From the NCBI RefSeq assembly GCF_943193215.1, contig NZ_CALPDH010000005.1:62001-126000 (forward strand): 64,000 bases of DNA. Direction: 5' to 3'. Source of the DNA: Acetatifactor aquisgranensis. GTDB lineage: Bacteria; Bacillota; Clostridia; Lachnospirales; Lachnospiraceae. A model generated the notes under the pieces. That model did not search any database and had not been told where the DNA came from. It saw only the letters and a program-made list of their open reading frames with translations. Positions 43,155-50,667 of this stretch are shown piece after piece (the first letter of the stretch is position 1; every line of letters starts with the position of its first letter). The position numbers and the translations under genes were made by a program.

Positions 43155-43290
43155 ATGACATCAAACAGGCCAAAGAATATATCAAAAATACGGTAAAACT
43201 TTATCTGAAAAAAGATGGTTTCGGAGAATACCGAGTGCCGGTAGTGCGCCAGCGCCCTGTCTCCTGCCGGGCGCCCCGGGCATCTTCAGC
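43155..43290 (+). pseudogene. N-terminal relic of a MoxR-type AAA ATPase
   Basis: The plus strand reads DIKQAKEYIKNTVKLYLKKDGFGEYRVPVVRQRPV, the start of Lachnospiraceae MoxR-like ATPases, and after a one-base shift LPGAPGI, the beginning of the P-loop region, where the gene ends. The start codon region also seems to lack one base (ATGAC in place of ATGGAC). The partner VWA-like relic is at 40635-40803, so a normally adjacent pair has been broken up. Confidence 0.55.
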
Positions 43291-43439
43291 GACTGCCAAA
43301 CCGGGGCATACTATTATCTGCGCCCTATGTGGACAGAAGCGTTGAAATATAAGGAAAGTTTTGGTATAGTGATAATAGGATATCTGCAATTCGCAGAAAC
43401 CGGGAAGCCGCCAGCGAGTGGGCGGGCTCCTGGCCATAA

Positions 43440-43486
43440 TAAGGAATTGTCGAAAAATTTATCAGTTATTTTCCGGCAGTTCCCAA
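43440..43486 (+). mobile_element. Internally deleted miniature element (47 bp, copy 3)
   Basis: TAAGGAATTGTCGAAAAATT joined to TATCAGTTATTTTCCGGCAG and TTCCCAA: both ends of the 4085-type element with the centre missing. It lies 24 nt before the pyrophosphorylase start, within its leader. Confidence 0.65.
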
Positions 43487-43510
43487 TGAAAGTAGAAAGG
43501 AAAACGAAAC

Positions 43511-44743
43511 ATGAGCATGACATTGACACAGGCCAAAGAAAAATTGGAGAAATACGGTCAGGAGCATGTCCTGAAATATTACGGAGAGCTGTCGGAGGAA
43601 GGGCAGCAGGCGCTGCTCCGCCAGATAGAAGACTCCGACATGGACATCCTGGACTCCTGCAGGCACCAGGAAGAACTGCAGGAGCGGGGCGTCATCACTC
43701 CCCTTGCGGCCATGGAGCTTCCCGAAATCGAGGCCAACCGGGAAGCCTTTACCGCCGCCGGCATCGAAGCCATCCGGGCGGGCAGGGTGGGCGCGGTGCT
43801 GCTGGCAGGCGGCATGGGCACGCGCTTAGGCTCTGATGCGCCCAAGGGCGTGTATAATATCGGCATCACCAGGGAACTCTATATATTCCAATGCCTGGTA
43901 AACAACCTGATGGAAGTGGTGCGCCAGGCGGATGCCTGGATTCATCTCTTCGTGATGACCAGCGACAAGAACCATGAGGAGACAGTCCGTTTCCTGACAG
44001 AGCACGATTTCTTCGGCTACCGGGCGGAATACGTGCATTTCTTCCAGCAGAAGATGGCCCTGGCGGTGGACTATGAGGGAAAAGTCTACCTGGAAGAAAA
44101 GGGCAAGATGGCCAGCTCCCCCAACGGCAACGGCGGCTGGTTCATCTCCCTGAAGGACGCGGGGCTGCTGGATTTGATCCACAGAGAGGGCATAGAGTGG
44201 CTCAACGCCTTCGCGGTGGACAATGTGCTCCAAAGAATCGCGGATCCCTGCTTCGTGGGCGCTACCATCCAGAAAGAATGCGTGGCAGGCGCAAAAGTAG
44301 TGGGCAAGGTCACCCCGGACGAGAAGGTGGGGGCTATCTGTTTAGAGGACGGCAGGCCCTCCATCGTAGAGTACTATGACATGACCCGGGAGCTGATGGA
44401 TGCCAAGGACGCCCAGGGGAAGCCCGCCTATCATTTCGGCGTCATCCTGAACTATCTATTTGGCGTTGAGGAGCTGGAGCGCATCGTGGCTCAGAGCCTG
44501 CCCCTGCATGTGGTGGAGAAGAAGATTCCCTACCTGAACGAAGCGGGAGAGCTGGTAAAGCCCCAGGAGCCCAACGGCTATAAATTCGAGAATCTCATCC
44601 TGGACATGATTCACCAGATGGGGAGCTGCCTGCCTTTCGAGGTAGTCCGGGAGAAAGAGTTCGCCCCCATCAAGAACAAGACAGGCATCGACTCCGTGGA
44701 GAGCGCCAGGGAGCTGCTGCGCCGGAACGGGGTGGCACTGTAA
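43511..44743 (+). CDS. UDP-sugar pyrophosphorylase (UDPGP family)
   Basis: A 410-aa nucleotidyltransferase making UDP-sugars from UTP and sugar-1-phosphate. Signature AVLLAGGMGTRLGSDAPKGVYNIG and GNGGWFISLKDAGLLD, plus IEYYDM-like and NGYKFENLILDM segments, fit the eukaryote-type UDPGP/UAP family. It could act on GlcNAc-1-P, GalNAc-1-P or Glc-1-P; galE downstream suggests a UDP-hexose(amine) product. AAAGGA precedes the ATG. Confidence 0.85.
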   Translation: MSMTLTQAKEKLEKYGQEHVLKYYGELSEEGQQALLRQIEDSDMDILDSCRHQEELQERGVITPLAAMELPEIEANREAFTAAGIEAIRAGRVGAVLLAGGMGTRLGSDAPKGVYNIGITRELYIFQCLVNNLMEVVRQADAWIHLFVMTSDKNHEETVRFLTEHDFFGYRAEYVHFFQQKMALAVDYEGKVYLEEKGKMASSPNGNGGWFISLKDAGLLDLIHREGIEWLNAFAVDNVLQRIADPCFVGATIQKECVAGAKVVGKVTPDEKVGAICLEDGRPSIVEYYDMTRELMDAKDAQGKPAYHFGVILNYLFGVEELERIVAQSLPLHVVEKKIPYLNEAGELVKPQEPNGYKFENLILDMIHQMGSCLPFEVVREKEFAPIKNKTGIDSVESARELLRRNGVAL

Positions 44744-45090
44744 GACATTGGTACAGATTGCCATATAACATTTCGACAGATTCTTTAAACATATAAGTAT
44801 TGATGAAAACAGGTTTTTTCAGTAACCTATATTTAACGGCACTTACGAAATGCACATAAAGCACGGCAGGCTGCTACAAGGGCCATGCCCGGAAAGTGCG
44901 GAAAGGAAATGCCGTTTCTGTAAGGGCGCAAAGAAACTATATCACAAAAGCACGGCTGCCGGAGCGAATTCCCTGACATGCCACGATATCCGCTCCTCCG
45001 CAAACAGAAGGCTGGCAGGAAAGAGCGGCGTGGGAGAGGGAAGACAGATGCCGGGGAAAGCCTGGAAGCGCGTGCGGAAAAGAGGATGCT
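44744..45090. other. Intergenic region before galE
   Basis: 347 bp without a supportable gene. A 105-codon plus frame (44850) overlaps galE out of frame and has no family signal. Nothing else recognised. Confidence 0.35.
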
Positions 45091-46107
45091 ATGAAGATTT
45101 TGGTGACAGGCGGTGCCGGGTTCATCGGCAGCCACACGGTGGTGGAATTGCAGCAGGCAGGCTATGAGGTGGTGGTGCTGGACAATCTGTGCAATTCCAG
45201 TGAGAAATCCCTTGGCAGGGTAGAGGCGATTACCGGAAAGAAAGTTCCCTTTTACAAGGCGGATATTCTGGACAGGGAGGCCCTGGAAGAAATCTTTTCC
45301 AAGGAGGAAATTGATGCGGTCATCCACTTCGCGGGCCTGAAAGCGGTGGGCGAGTCCGTGCAGAAGCCCTGGGAGTACTATGAGAACAATATCGCGGGCA
45401 CATTGACTCTGGTGGATGTGATGAGGAAGCACGGCGTGAAGAACATCATCTTCTCCTCCAGCGCCACCGTATACGGCAATCCCGCCATCATCCCCATCAC
45501 GGAGGAATGCCCCAAGGGACAGTGCACCAACCCCTATGGCTGGACCAAGTCCATGCTGGAGCAGATTCTCTCCGATATGCAGAAAGCAGATCAGGAATGG
45601 AATGTGATACTGCTGCGCTACTTCAATCCCATCGGCGCTCACAAGAGCGGCACCATGGGCGAGAACCCCAACGGAATCCCCAACAACCTGATGCCCTACA
45701 TCACCCAGGTGGCAGTGGGCAAGCTGCCTCAGCTGGGCGTGTTCGGCGATGACTATGACACCCCGGACGGCACCGGCGTGCGCGACTATATCCATGTAGT
45801 AGATTTGGCTGTCGGCCATGTGAAAGCCCTGAAGAAGATTGAAGAGAAAGCAGGCCTGAAAATCTACAACCTGGGCACCGGCGTGGGCTACAGCGTGCTG
45901 GACATTGTGAAGAACTTCGAGGAAGCCACCGGTGTGAAAATCCCTTACGCGATCAAGCCCAGGCGTGCCGGGGACATCGCCACATGCTATGCGGATGCAA
46001 GCCTTGCCAGGAATGAACTTGGCTGGGAGGCCCAGTATGGCATCAGGGAGATGTGTGAGGATTCCTGGAGATGGCAGAAGAACAATCCTAACGGATATGA
46101 GGACTGA
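45091..46107 (+). CDS. galE: UDP-glucose 4-epimerase
   Basis: A 338-aa short-chain dehydrogenase-fold enzyme interconverting UDP-Glc and UDP-Gal (and often the N-acetyl forms). NAD-binding GGAGFIGSH, the S-x(n)-Y-x-x-x-K triad seen as FSSSATVYG and NPYGWTKSMLEQIL, and RYFNPIGAH are all intact. Full length. Follows the UDP-sugar pyrophosphorylase, consistent with supply of sugar nucleotides for envelope glycans. Confidence 0.96.
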   Translation: MKILVTGGAGFIGSHTVVELQQAGYEVVVLDNLCNSSEKSLGRVEAITGKKVPFYKADILDREALEEIFSKEEIDAVIHFAGLKAVGESVQKPWEYYENNIAGTLTLVDVMRKHGVKNIIFSSSATVYGNPAIIPITEECPKGQCTNPYGWTKSMLEQILSDMQKADQEWNVILLRYFNPIGAHKSGTMGENPNGIPNNLMPYITQVAVGKLPQLGVFGDDYDTPDGTGVRDYIHVVDLAVGHVKALKKIEEKAGLKIYNLGTGVGYSVLDIVKNFEEATGVKIPYAIKPRRAGDIATCYADASLARNELGWEAQYGIREMCEDSWRWQKNNPNGYED

Positions 46108-46117
46108 ATGAGCAGTA

Positions 46118-46149
46118 TGCCCGGGCAGGGAACGGTTCCTGCCCGGGCA
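46118..46149 (+). terminator. Inverted repeat after galE
   Basis: TGCCCGGGCAGG (46118-46129) and CCTGCCCGGGCA (46138-46149) form a perfect 12-bp stem. No long T tract follows, so it may be an imperfect terminator. Each arm contains the palindrome TGCCCGGGCA. Confidence 0.55.
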
Positions 46150-46204
46150 GTTGTGCAGTCAGGTTACTCGGAAATTTAAACTGTTAAGCAGTATATGTCA
46201 ATGC

Positions 46205-46588
46205 TCAGGATACCTCCTTGTTATCCCCCTGGGCGGGGGATAAAAGGGAGGGTCCTTTTTTTCTGTTTTGACGCAGGAATATCTGTCCCTGCTCCAGATA
46301 GAAATCCTGCTGGTCGCCTGTGAGGGAGCGGAAGATGCAGAGCAGAAGTTCCTCCCTGTGAGCGGCATTTTTATTGGAAATGTCCATATTGACGGGATGA
46401 TTCAGCAGATAATCCGTGGTCACATGAAAATAATCGGCAATCCGGATCAGGGTCCCATAATCAGGTTCACGGGTACCCTGTATATAATTCCCCAGGGCGG
46501 ATGGAGACAAAGCCAGCGCTTCCGCCAGCTGTTTTTGGGTCATACCGTGCAAATTCAACAATTCTTTTAAAATATCACCAAGTTTCAT
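46205..46588 (-). CDS. Cro/CI-family transcription regulator
   Basis: A 127-aa protein with an N-terminal XRE HTH (LGDILKELLNLHGMTQKQLAEALALSPSALGNYIQGTREPDYGTLIRIADYFHVTTDYLL) and a short C-terminal region. The ATG at 46588 has GGGGG 7 nt upstream; the longer open frame runs back through the AP2 relic on the other strand and is not real. Confidence 0.85.
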   Translation of the reverse strand: MKLGDILKELLNLHGMTQKQLAEALALSPSALGNYIQGTREPDYGTLIRIADYFHVTTDYLLNHPVNMDISNKNAAHREELLLCIFRSLTGDQQDFYLEQGQIFLRQNRKKGPSLLSPAQGDNKEVS

Positions 46589-46609
46589 AGAAGTCCCCCT
46601 TTTCATAGT

Positions 46610-46984
46610 AGAAGCATTTGCGCTGCCGGTCCGCTGCTGCAGAGCGGAAAGACGAAAAGCTGCGGCTGTCTTCAGGCCAGTGTCTATAAAGAGAACCTGA
46701 AGCTGACGGAGGGGACGTCCGTCACGCTTCTGCAGGCAATCAAAAGAGGGCGTCTGGTCAAGACCAATACAAGCGGATATAACGGCGTATACTACGACAA
46801 AAGGCAGAAACGCTGGGTGGCCCAGATTACCTTTCAGGGAAAGACTAAATATCTCGGCTCCTTTGAACTGCTGGCAGACGCAGTGGAAGCCAGGATGCAG
46901 GGGGAGAAGATATACGATGAATTTCTGGAGTGCCTTGACCAAAAGCAGAATCAAAATGAGGATTCCCTTCCTCACGCCACATAA
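46610..46984 (+). pseudogene. AP2-domain protein, N-terminus missing
   Basis: The plus strand reads SGKTKSCGCLQASVYKENLKLTEGTSVTLLQ...LVKTNTSGYNGVYYDKRQKRWVAQITFQGKTKYLGSFELLADAVEARMQGEKIYDEFLECL to TAA at 46984. NTSGYNGVYYDKRQKRWVAQ...YLGSF is an AP2 DNA-binding domain, and KSCGCL is the usual preceding motif in bacterial AP2 proteins of phage/HNH type. No start codon or ribosome binding site fits, and the frame meets the divergent regulator, so it is a 5'-truncated relic. Confidence 0.65.
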
Positions 46985-47622
46985 CAATACATAAAGATGA
47001 AATGGCACACACTCCCTGCCATGACAAACAGATGGAAGACCTCATGGGAGCCGAAACTCTTATGCCTGGAGTTGAACAAAGGAAGCTTCAGCGCATAGAT
47101 GACTCCGCCCGCAGTATAGATGACGCCCCCGGCCAGCAGCCACAGAAAAGCGCCTGTAGACAGCGTGTCAAGCAGCCTGCCGAACACCAGTACGCAGACC
47201 CACCCCATGGCAATATAAATAATGGAGGAGAACCACTTGGGGCAGGTGATCCAGCAGGCCTTGACAAGCATTCCCGCTAATGCAATTCCCCACACCAGTG
47301 CCAGCATGGTATACCCCACCTTTCCGCCCAGCACAATCAGGCATACAGGTGTGTACGATCCGGCTATCAGCACGAAAATCATCATATGGTCCAGCTTCCG
47401 GAATACCCGCAGATACTTGCCCGCCAGGTTCACGGAATGGTAAGTGGCGCTGGCGCCGTACAGCAGAATCATGCTGGTGATGAAAATCGTCATTGCCGCG
47501 AAATGCTCGCCCCCTGACGAAATCCCCGCTTTCACCAATAGCGGCACCGCCGCGAATACGGCCATCACCATGCCGATGAAATGAGTGATTGCGCTTCCAG
47601 GCTCTCTGATTGTTATCTGCAT
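46972..47622 (-). CDS. trhA: Hemolysin III/TrhA (PAQR) membrane protein
   Basis: A 216-aa protein with seven TM segments. Family signatures: ASATYHSVNLAGKYLRVFRKLDHMMIFVLIAGSYTPV and HEVFHLFVMAGSVCHFIFMY, carrying the conserved His/Asp/Ser metal-site residues. Role: membrane homeostasis regulator. TTAGGAGG precedes the ATG. Confidence 0.92.
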   Translation of the reverse strand: MQITIREPGSAITHFIGMVMAVFAAVPLLVKAGISSGGEHFAAMTIFITSMILLYGASATYHSVNLAGKYLRVFRKLDHMMIFVLIAGSYTPVCLIVLGGKVGYTMLALVWGIALAGMLVKACWITCPKWFSSIIYIAMGWVCVLVFGRLLDTLSTGAFLWLLAGGVIYTAGGVIYALKLPLFNSRHKSFGSHEVFHLFVMAGSVCHFIFMYCYVA

Positions 47623-47777
47623 ATGGATACCTCCTAAACCATGTCATTCTAATTATATGGATATTATCTGCAATAGTGTCAAAAACTATGAACACATTTT
47701 TAGAAACACGGCATATAGTTTTGAAAACCATATGCTGTTAACTCCATATTATACACGGCTCAGGGGAAAAGTCAATA

Positions 47778-48044
47778 TCAATCTTCTTCAATCACCTGGA
47801 TCTCCAGATAATCGAAATCGATGCTTTCCACGAAATTGTCCCGGGTGAACCGCGCCTTGTTGTGGCGCCTGAACTCGGCTATGGTCTTGTCCAGCCAGAT
47901 AGGCCGCGGCAGGTCGAACTGATAGCACACCTCGTCCAGCGCGCGGAATATTTTGTGGGTGCGGGTGTCCTGGCTGTCATCGCTGATGCAGGCATCCCGC
48001 AGCATATGATTGTCCTGAAAAGTTCTTGCCCATAAACGAAACAT
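47778..48044 (-). CDS. Conserved small hypothetical protein
   Basis: An 88-aa protein (MFRLWARTFQDNHMLRDACISDDSQDTRTHKIFRALDEVCYQFDLPRPIWLD...ESIDFDYLEIQVIEED). The sequence style is that of a small protein common in Lachnospiraceae with no known role. AGGATGAG precedes the ATG. Appears intact and monocistronic. Confidence 0.65.
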   Translation of the reverse strand: MFRLWARTFQDNHMLRDACISDDSQDTRTHKIFRALDEVCYQFDLPRPIWLDKTIAEFRRHNKARFTRDNFVESIDFDYLEIQVIEED

Positions 48045-48481
48045 CTCGACTCATCCTTTCAAATATCATTTTTCTTATGTGAGGCTTATCTACATGGTAA
48101 GGGATTTCGGCAGCAAAAGCAAGCAGGATATTTTTGCACCGGGCCACATATAATGAAAGGTACGGCTTTTCCGCGATGAATAATCCGGGCGAATCTCTCC
48201 CCGGATTGCGGAACGGCAGTAAATCATTCAAAAAGGATTATTTTTTTGTGAATCATATACAATTACGCTGGTATTTATGGTATAATGTCCTTACTCGGGA
48301 CAGGAAACGGCCGGGCGGCCATCGTGCTTTGGGCGATTTGTGCTCTGTGGGCAGCACAGGCTTGCGGTTCCCTGCCCTTACGCAAGATAGAAAGCAGCCA
48401 GATGACAAGCACGGATACGGACATCAGCCCCGGCATATGGAATGTGCCACGGAGAACAAGAGACTGATTAAAGGAGCAAAT
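48045..48481 (+). promoter_or_regulatory. Promoter and long leader of the (p)ppGpp synthetase gene
   Basis: TGGTATAAT at 48278-48286 is an extended -10 box; no good -35 box is seen. It would start a leader of about 190 nt before relQ (48482). The leader is G/C-rich with several possible short helices and no open frame with a ribosome binding site. It could be a structured regulatory RNA, but matches no class I know. Confidence 0.45.
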
Positions 48482-49126
48482 ATGGAACTGAGGGAAGACA
48501 ATGACGATGGAATCGACAGCTGGAAAGAAGTGACGCTGATATACAATGCCGCGCTGAAAATGATGGAGACCAAGATGGAGATACTCAATGACGAGTTCCA
48601 GCATGTCCATCGCTATAATCCTATCGAACATATCAAAGCCCGCATCAAGACACCGGAAAGCATTGTGAAGAAGCTGAAGCGGGACGGGCATGAATCCACC
48701 ATCGACAATATGGTGAAATATGTGAACGACATTGCGGGCATCCGCATCATATGTTCCTTTACCTCCGATATCTACCGTATCGTGGACATGATCAGCGAGC
48801 AGCGGGACATCAGGGTGATGGCGGTGAAGGATTACATCACCTTTCCAAAGGCCAGCGGATACAAAAGCTACCATATGATCGTGACGGTGCCGGTATATCT
48901 GTCGGACCGGACGGTGGATACAAAAGTGGAGATTCAGATCAGGACAGTGGCCATGGATTTCTGGGCCAGTTTAGAGCACAAGATTCATTATAAGTTCGAG
49001 GGGGATGTGCCGGAGTATATCAAAAGTGAACTGGTGGAATGCGCCAGGATGGTATCGGATCTGGACGTCCGGATGCTGAAGCTGAACGAGGAAATCCTGG
49101 CGATTACCCGGGAACGCGGGAGATAG
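48482..49126 (+). CDS. relQ: Small alarmone (p)ppGpp synthetase (RelQ-like)
   Basis: A 214-aa single-domain RelA/SpoT synthetase. KARIKTPESIVKKLKRDGHES, DIAGIRIICSFTSDIY, YITFPKASGYKSYHMIV and VEIQIRTVAMDFWASLEHKIHYK are the conserved blocks. No hydrolase or C-terminal domains, so a RelQ/YjbM-type enzyme making (p)ppGpp. The ATG at 48482 has AAAGGAG upstream; the frame is open further back but only through the leader. Confidence 0.9.
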   Translation: MELREDNDDGIDSWKEVTLIYNAALKMMETKMEILNDEFQHVHRYNPIEHIKARIKTPESIVKKLKRDGHESTIDNMVKYVNDIAGIRIICSFTSDIYRIVDMISEQRDIRVMAVKDYITFPKASGYKSYHMIVTVPVYLSDRTVDTKVEIQIRTVAMDFWASLEHKIHYKFEGDVPEYIKSELVECARMVSDLDVRMLKLNEEILAITRERGR

Positions 49127-49234
49127 AACTTTTTCTGTGTTGTATTTTGGGGGAGAAAATGGTAGAATAATCGGGATGAGAGCGAGAAGGCACAACTGTC
49201 TGCAGGGGCTGCGGGCAGGTCAGGAGGAAAACAG

Positions 49235-49945
49235 ATGGATATGTTTATGGACAAGCTGGCGCAGAAACTGACAGCACAGGAAATCATCAAGGCGAATACC
49301 GCGGCAGATGTGGAAGAACTGAACAAATTGAAGAACCAGATAGCAGAGTACAATGAATGTCTGGCAAAGCTGCAGAAACTGATCGACGACGGCGCCGGAA
49401 AACTGGCCGGCATCCAGATAGAGGAAAGCGAGCTGGCCCATCTGGTGGGGGAAAGCTACGGCAGGATGAAGATGCTGCAGCAGGATGTGGAGAACCTGCA
49501 GGGAACCATAGAGCAGCAGCAGGAGCGGATCGACGGGATGGAAAAGTCCGCGGCGGTGAGGATGGAGGCCATGTCCGCGTCTGTGCTGAACCAGCTGGAA
49601 GCCCTGGCGAGCCAGACGGAAGTCCTCTCTGCCACTGTGGGGGCGAAGATAGACCAGCTGTGCGGACAGCTGGAGGCCCAGGCGACCGGAGGCCTGTCGG
49701 AGCGGCTTGACCAGGTGGAAGAGAATGTGCACAAGGAGTGTGTGAAGGTGTACCGCAATGTGCAGGCCGTGATGGTGGAGGAGAGCGGCAAGCAGAACGA
49801 GGCGATGGATGGGGCAAAGGCGGATGTGGAAGCCGTCAAAGGAAAGCTGGGAGCGGTGCTGGGCGTTTCCGTGGCAGCGGCCGTACTGTCTTTGGCAGGC
49901 GTGCTGTATCAGGTGCTCAGCGGGCTTCATGTACTTCCGTTTTAA
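49235..49945 (+). CDS. Coiled-coil protein with C-terminal TM anchor
   Basis: A 236-aa protein that is almost all coiled coil (residues 20-215: EELNKLKNQIAEYNECLAKLQKLIDDGAGKLAG...) with a C-terminal membrane segment (LGAVLGVSVAAAVLSLAGVLYQVL). AGGAGG lies upstream. Resembles Lachnospiraceae tail-anchored proteins of unknown role. It follows relQ by 108 nt. Confidence 0.55.
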   Translation: MDMFMDKLAQKLTAQEIIKANTAADVEELNKLKNQIAEYNECLAKLQKLIDDGAGKLAGIQIEESELAHLVGESYGRMKMLQQDVENLQGTIEQQQERIDGMEKSAAVRMEAMSASVLNQLEALASQTEVLSATVGAKIDQLCGQLEAQATGGLSERLDQVEENVHKECVKVYRNVQAVMVEESGKQNEAMDGAKADVEAVKGKLGAVLGVSVAAAVLSLAGVLYQVLSGLHVLPF

Positions 49946-49963
49946 TCTCACGGGTGTGAAAAT

Positions 49964-50536
49964 ATGGCAAAGGAAATCTGGAAACCGGGGAACATGCTCT
50001 ATCCGCTGCCTGCGGTCATGGTGAGCATGGCGGACCGGGACGGAAAATACAATATCATCACCATCGGCTGGGCGGGCACGGTCTGCACGAACCCGCCCAT
50101 GGTCAGCATATCTGTCCGGCCGGAGCGGCATTCTTTCCGGATTTTGCAGGAGACAGGGGAATTCGTCATCAATCTGACCACCAGGGAGCTGGCTTTCGCC
50201 ACAGACTACTGCGGCGTGAAGAGCGGCAGGGATGTGGACAAGTTCAAAGCCCTGGGGCTGACGGCTTTTCCGGCAAAGGAGGTAAAAGCGCCGCTGATCG
50301 GGGAGAGCCCTGTCAATATTGAGTGCAGAGTGCGCACGGTCACGCCGCTGGGATCGCATCATATGTTTCTGGCTGATGTGGCGGCAGTCCACGCCGACGA
50401 GGAATATATGGACGAAAAGCATAAGTTTCATCTGGAACAGGCAGACCCCATTGTCTATTCGCATGGGGTCTATTATGTGTGCGGAGAAGCAGTCGGTACA
50501 TTCGGATACAGCGTAAAACGGAAATATACTGCATAA
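49964..50536 (+). CDS. Flavin reductase-like/flavoredoxin family protein
   Basis: A 190-aa FMN-binding protein of the split-barrel flavin reductase group: PLPAVMVSMADRDGKYNIITIGWAGTVCTNPPMVSISVRPERHSFRIL and GEFVINLTT. Probably transfers electrons with FMN. Its last three codons and stop (TAT ACT GCA TAA) lie in the left arm of the repeat at 50525-50626, so the C-terminus may have been altered by that element. Confidence 0.85.
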   Translation: MAKEIWKPGNMLYPLPAVMVSMADRDGKYNIITIGWAGTVCTNPPMVSISVRPERHSFRILQETGEFVINLTTRELAFATDYCGVKSGRDVDKFKALGLTAFPAKEVKAPLIGESPVNIECRVRTVTPLGSHHMFLADVAAVHADEEYMDEKHKFHLEQADPIVYSHGVYYVCGEAVGTFGYSVKRKYTA

Positions 50537-50626
50537 CGCTGAATACTGCCTGATGCAATCATGCCATGAAACCAGTCAGCGTTATGCAGTCTGGTTTCAT
50601 GGCAAGTGAAATCGTTATGCAGTATA
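50525..50626. repeat. Interleaved inverted repeats (pseudoknot- or MITE-like, 102 bp)
   Basis: Three perfect pairings: ACTGCATAACGCTGA (50528-50542) with TCAGCGTTATGCAGT (50576-50590); TGCCATGAAACCAG (50562-50575) with CTGGTTTCATGGCA (50591-50604); and TATACTGCATAACG (50525-50538) with CGTTATGCAGTATA (50613-50626). The second pair forms a hairpin whose entire 15-nt loop is the partner of the upstream arm, so a pseudoknot is possible, and the outer arms compete for the same strand. TA flanks the outer arms. Confidence 0.75.
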
Positions 50627-50667
50627 AATCACAGAGACGGCCGCGTGGAAGCGGAACAGGGGGACAG

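Noticed and set aside
44850..45167. A 105-codon frame upstream of and overlapping galE
   Set aside because: Out of frame with galE, no ribosome binding site, no recognisable protein pattern.
48290..48480. SRP RNA or 6S RNA in the relQ leader
   Set aside because: A GAAAGCAGCC stretch recalls SRP RNA but the GGTC-x-GGAAG core and closing helix are missing; no 6S-like bubble could be drawn.
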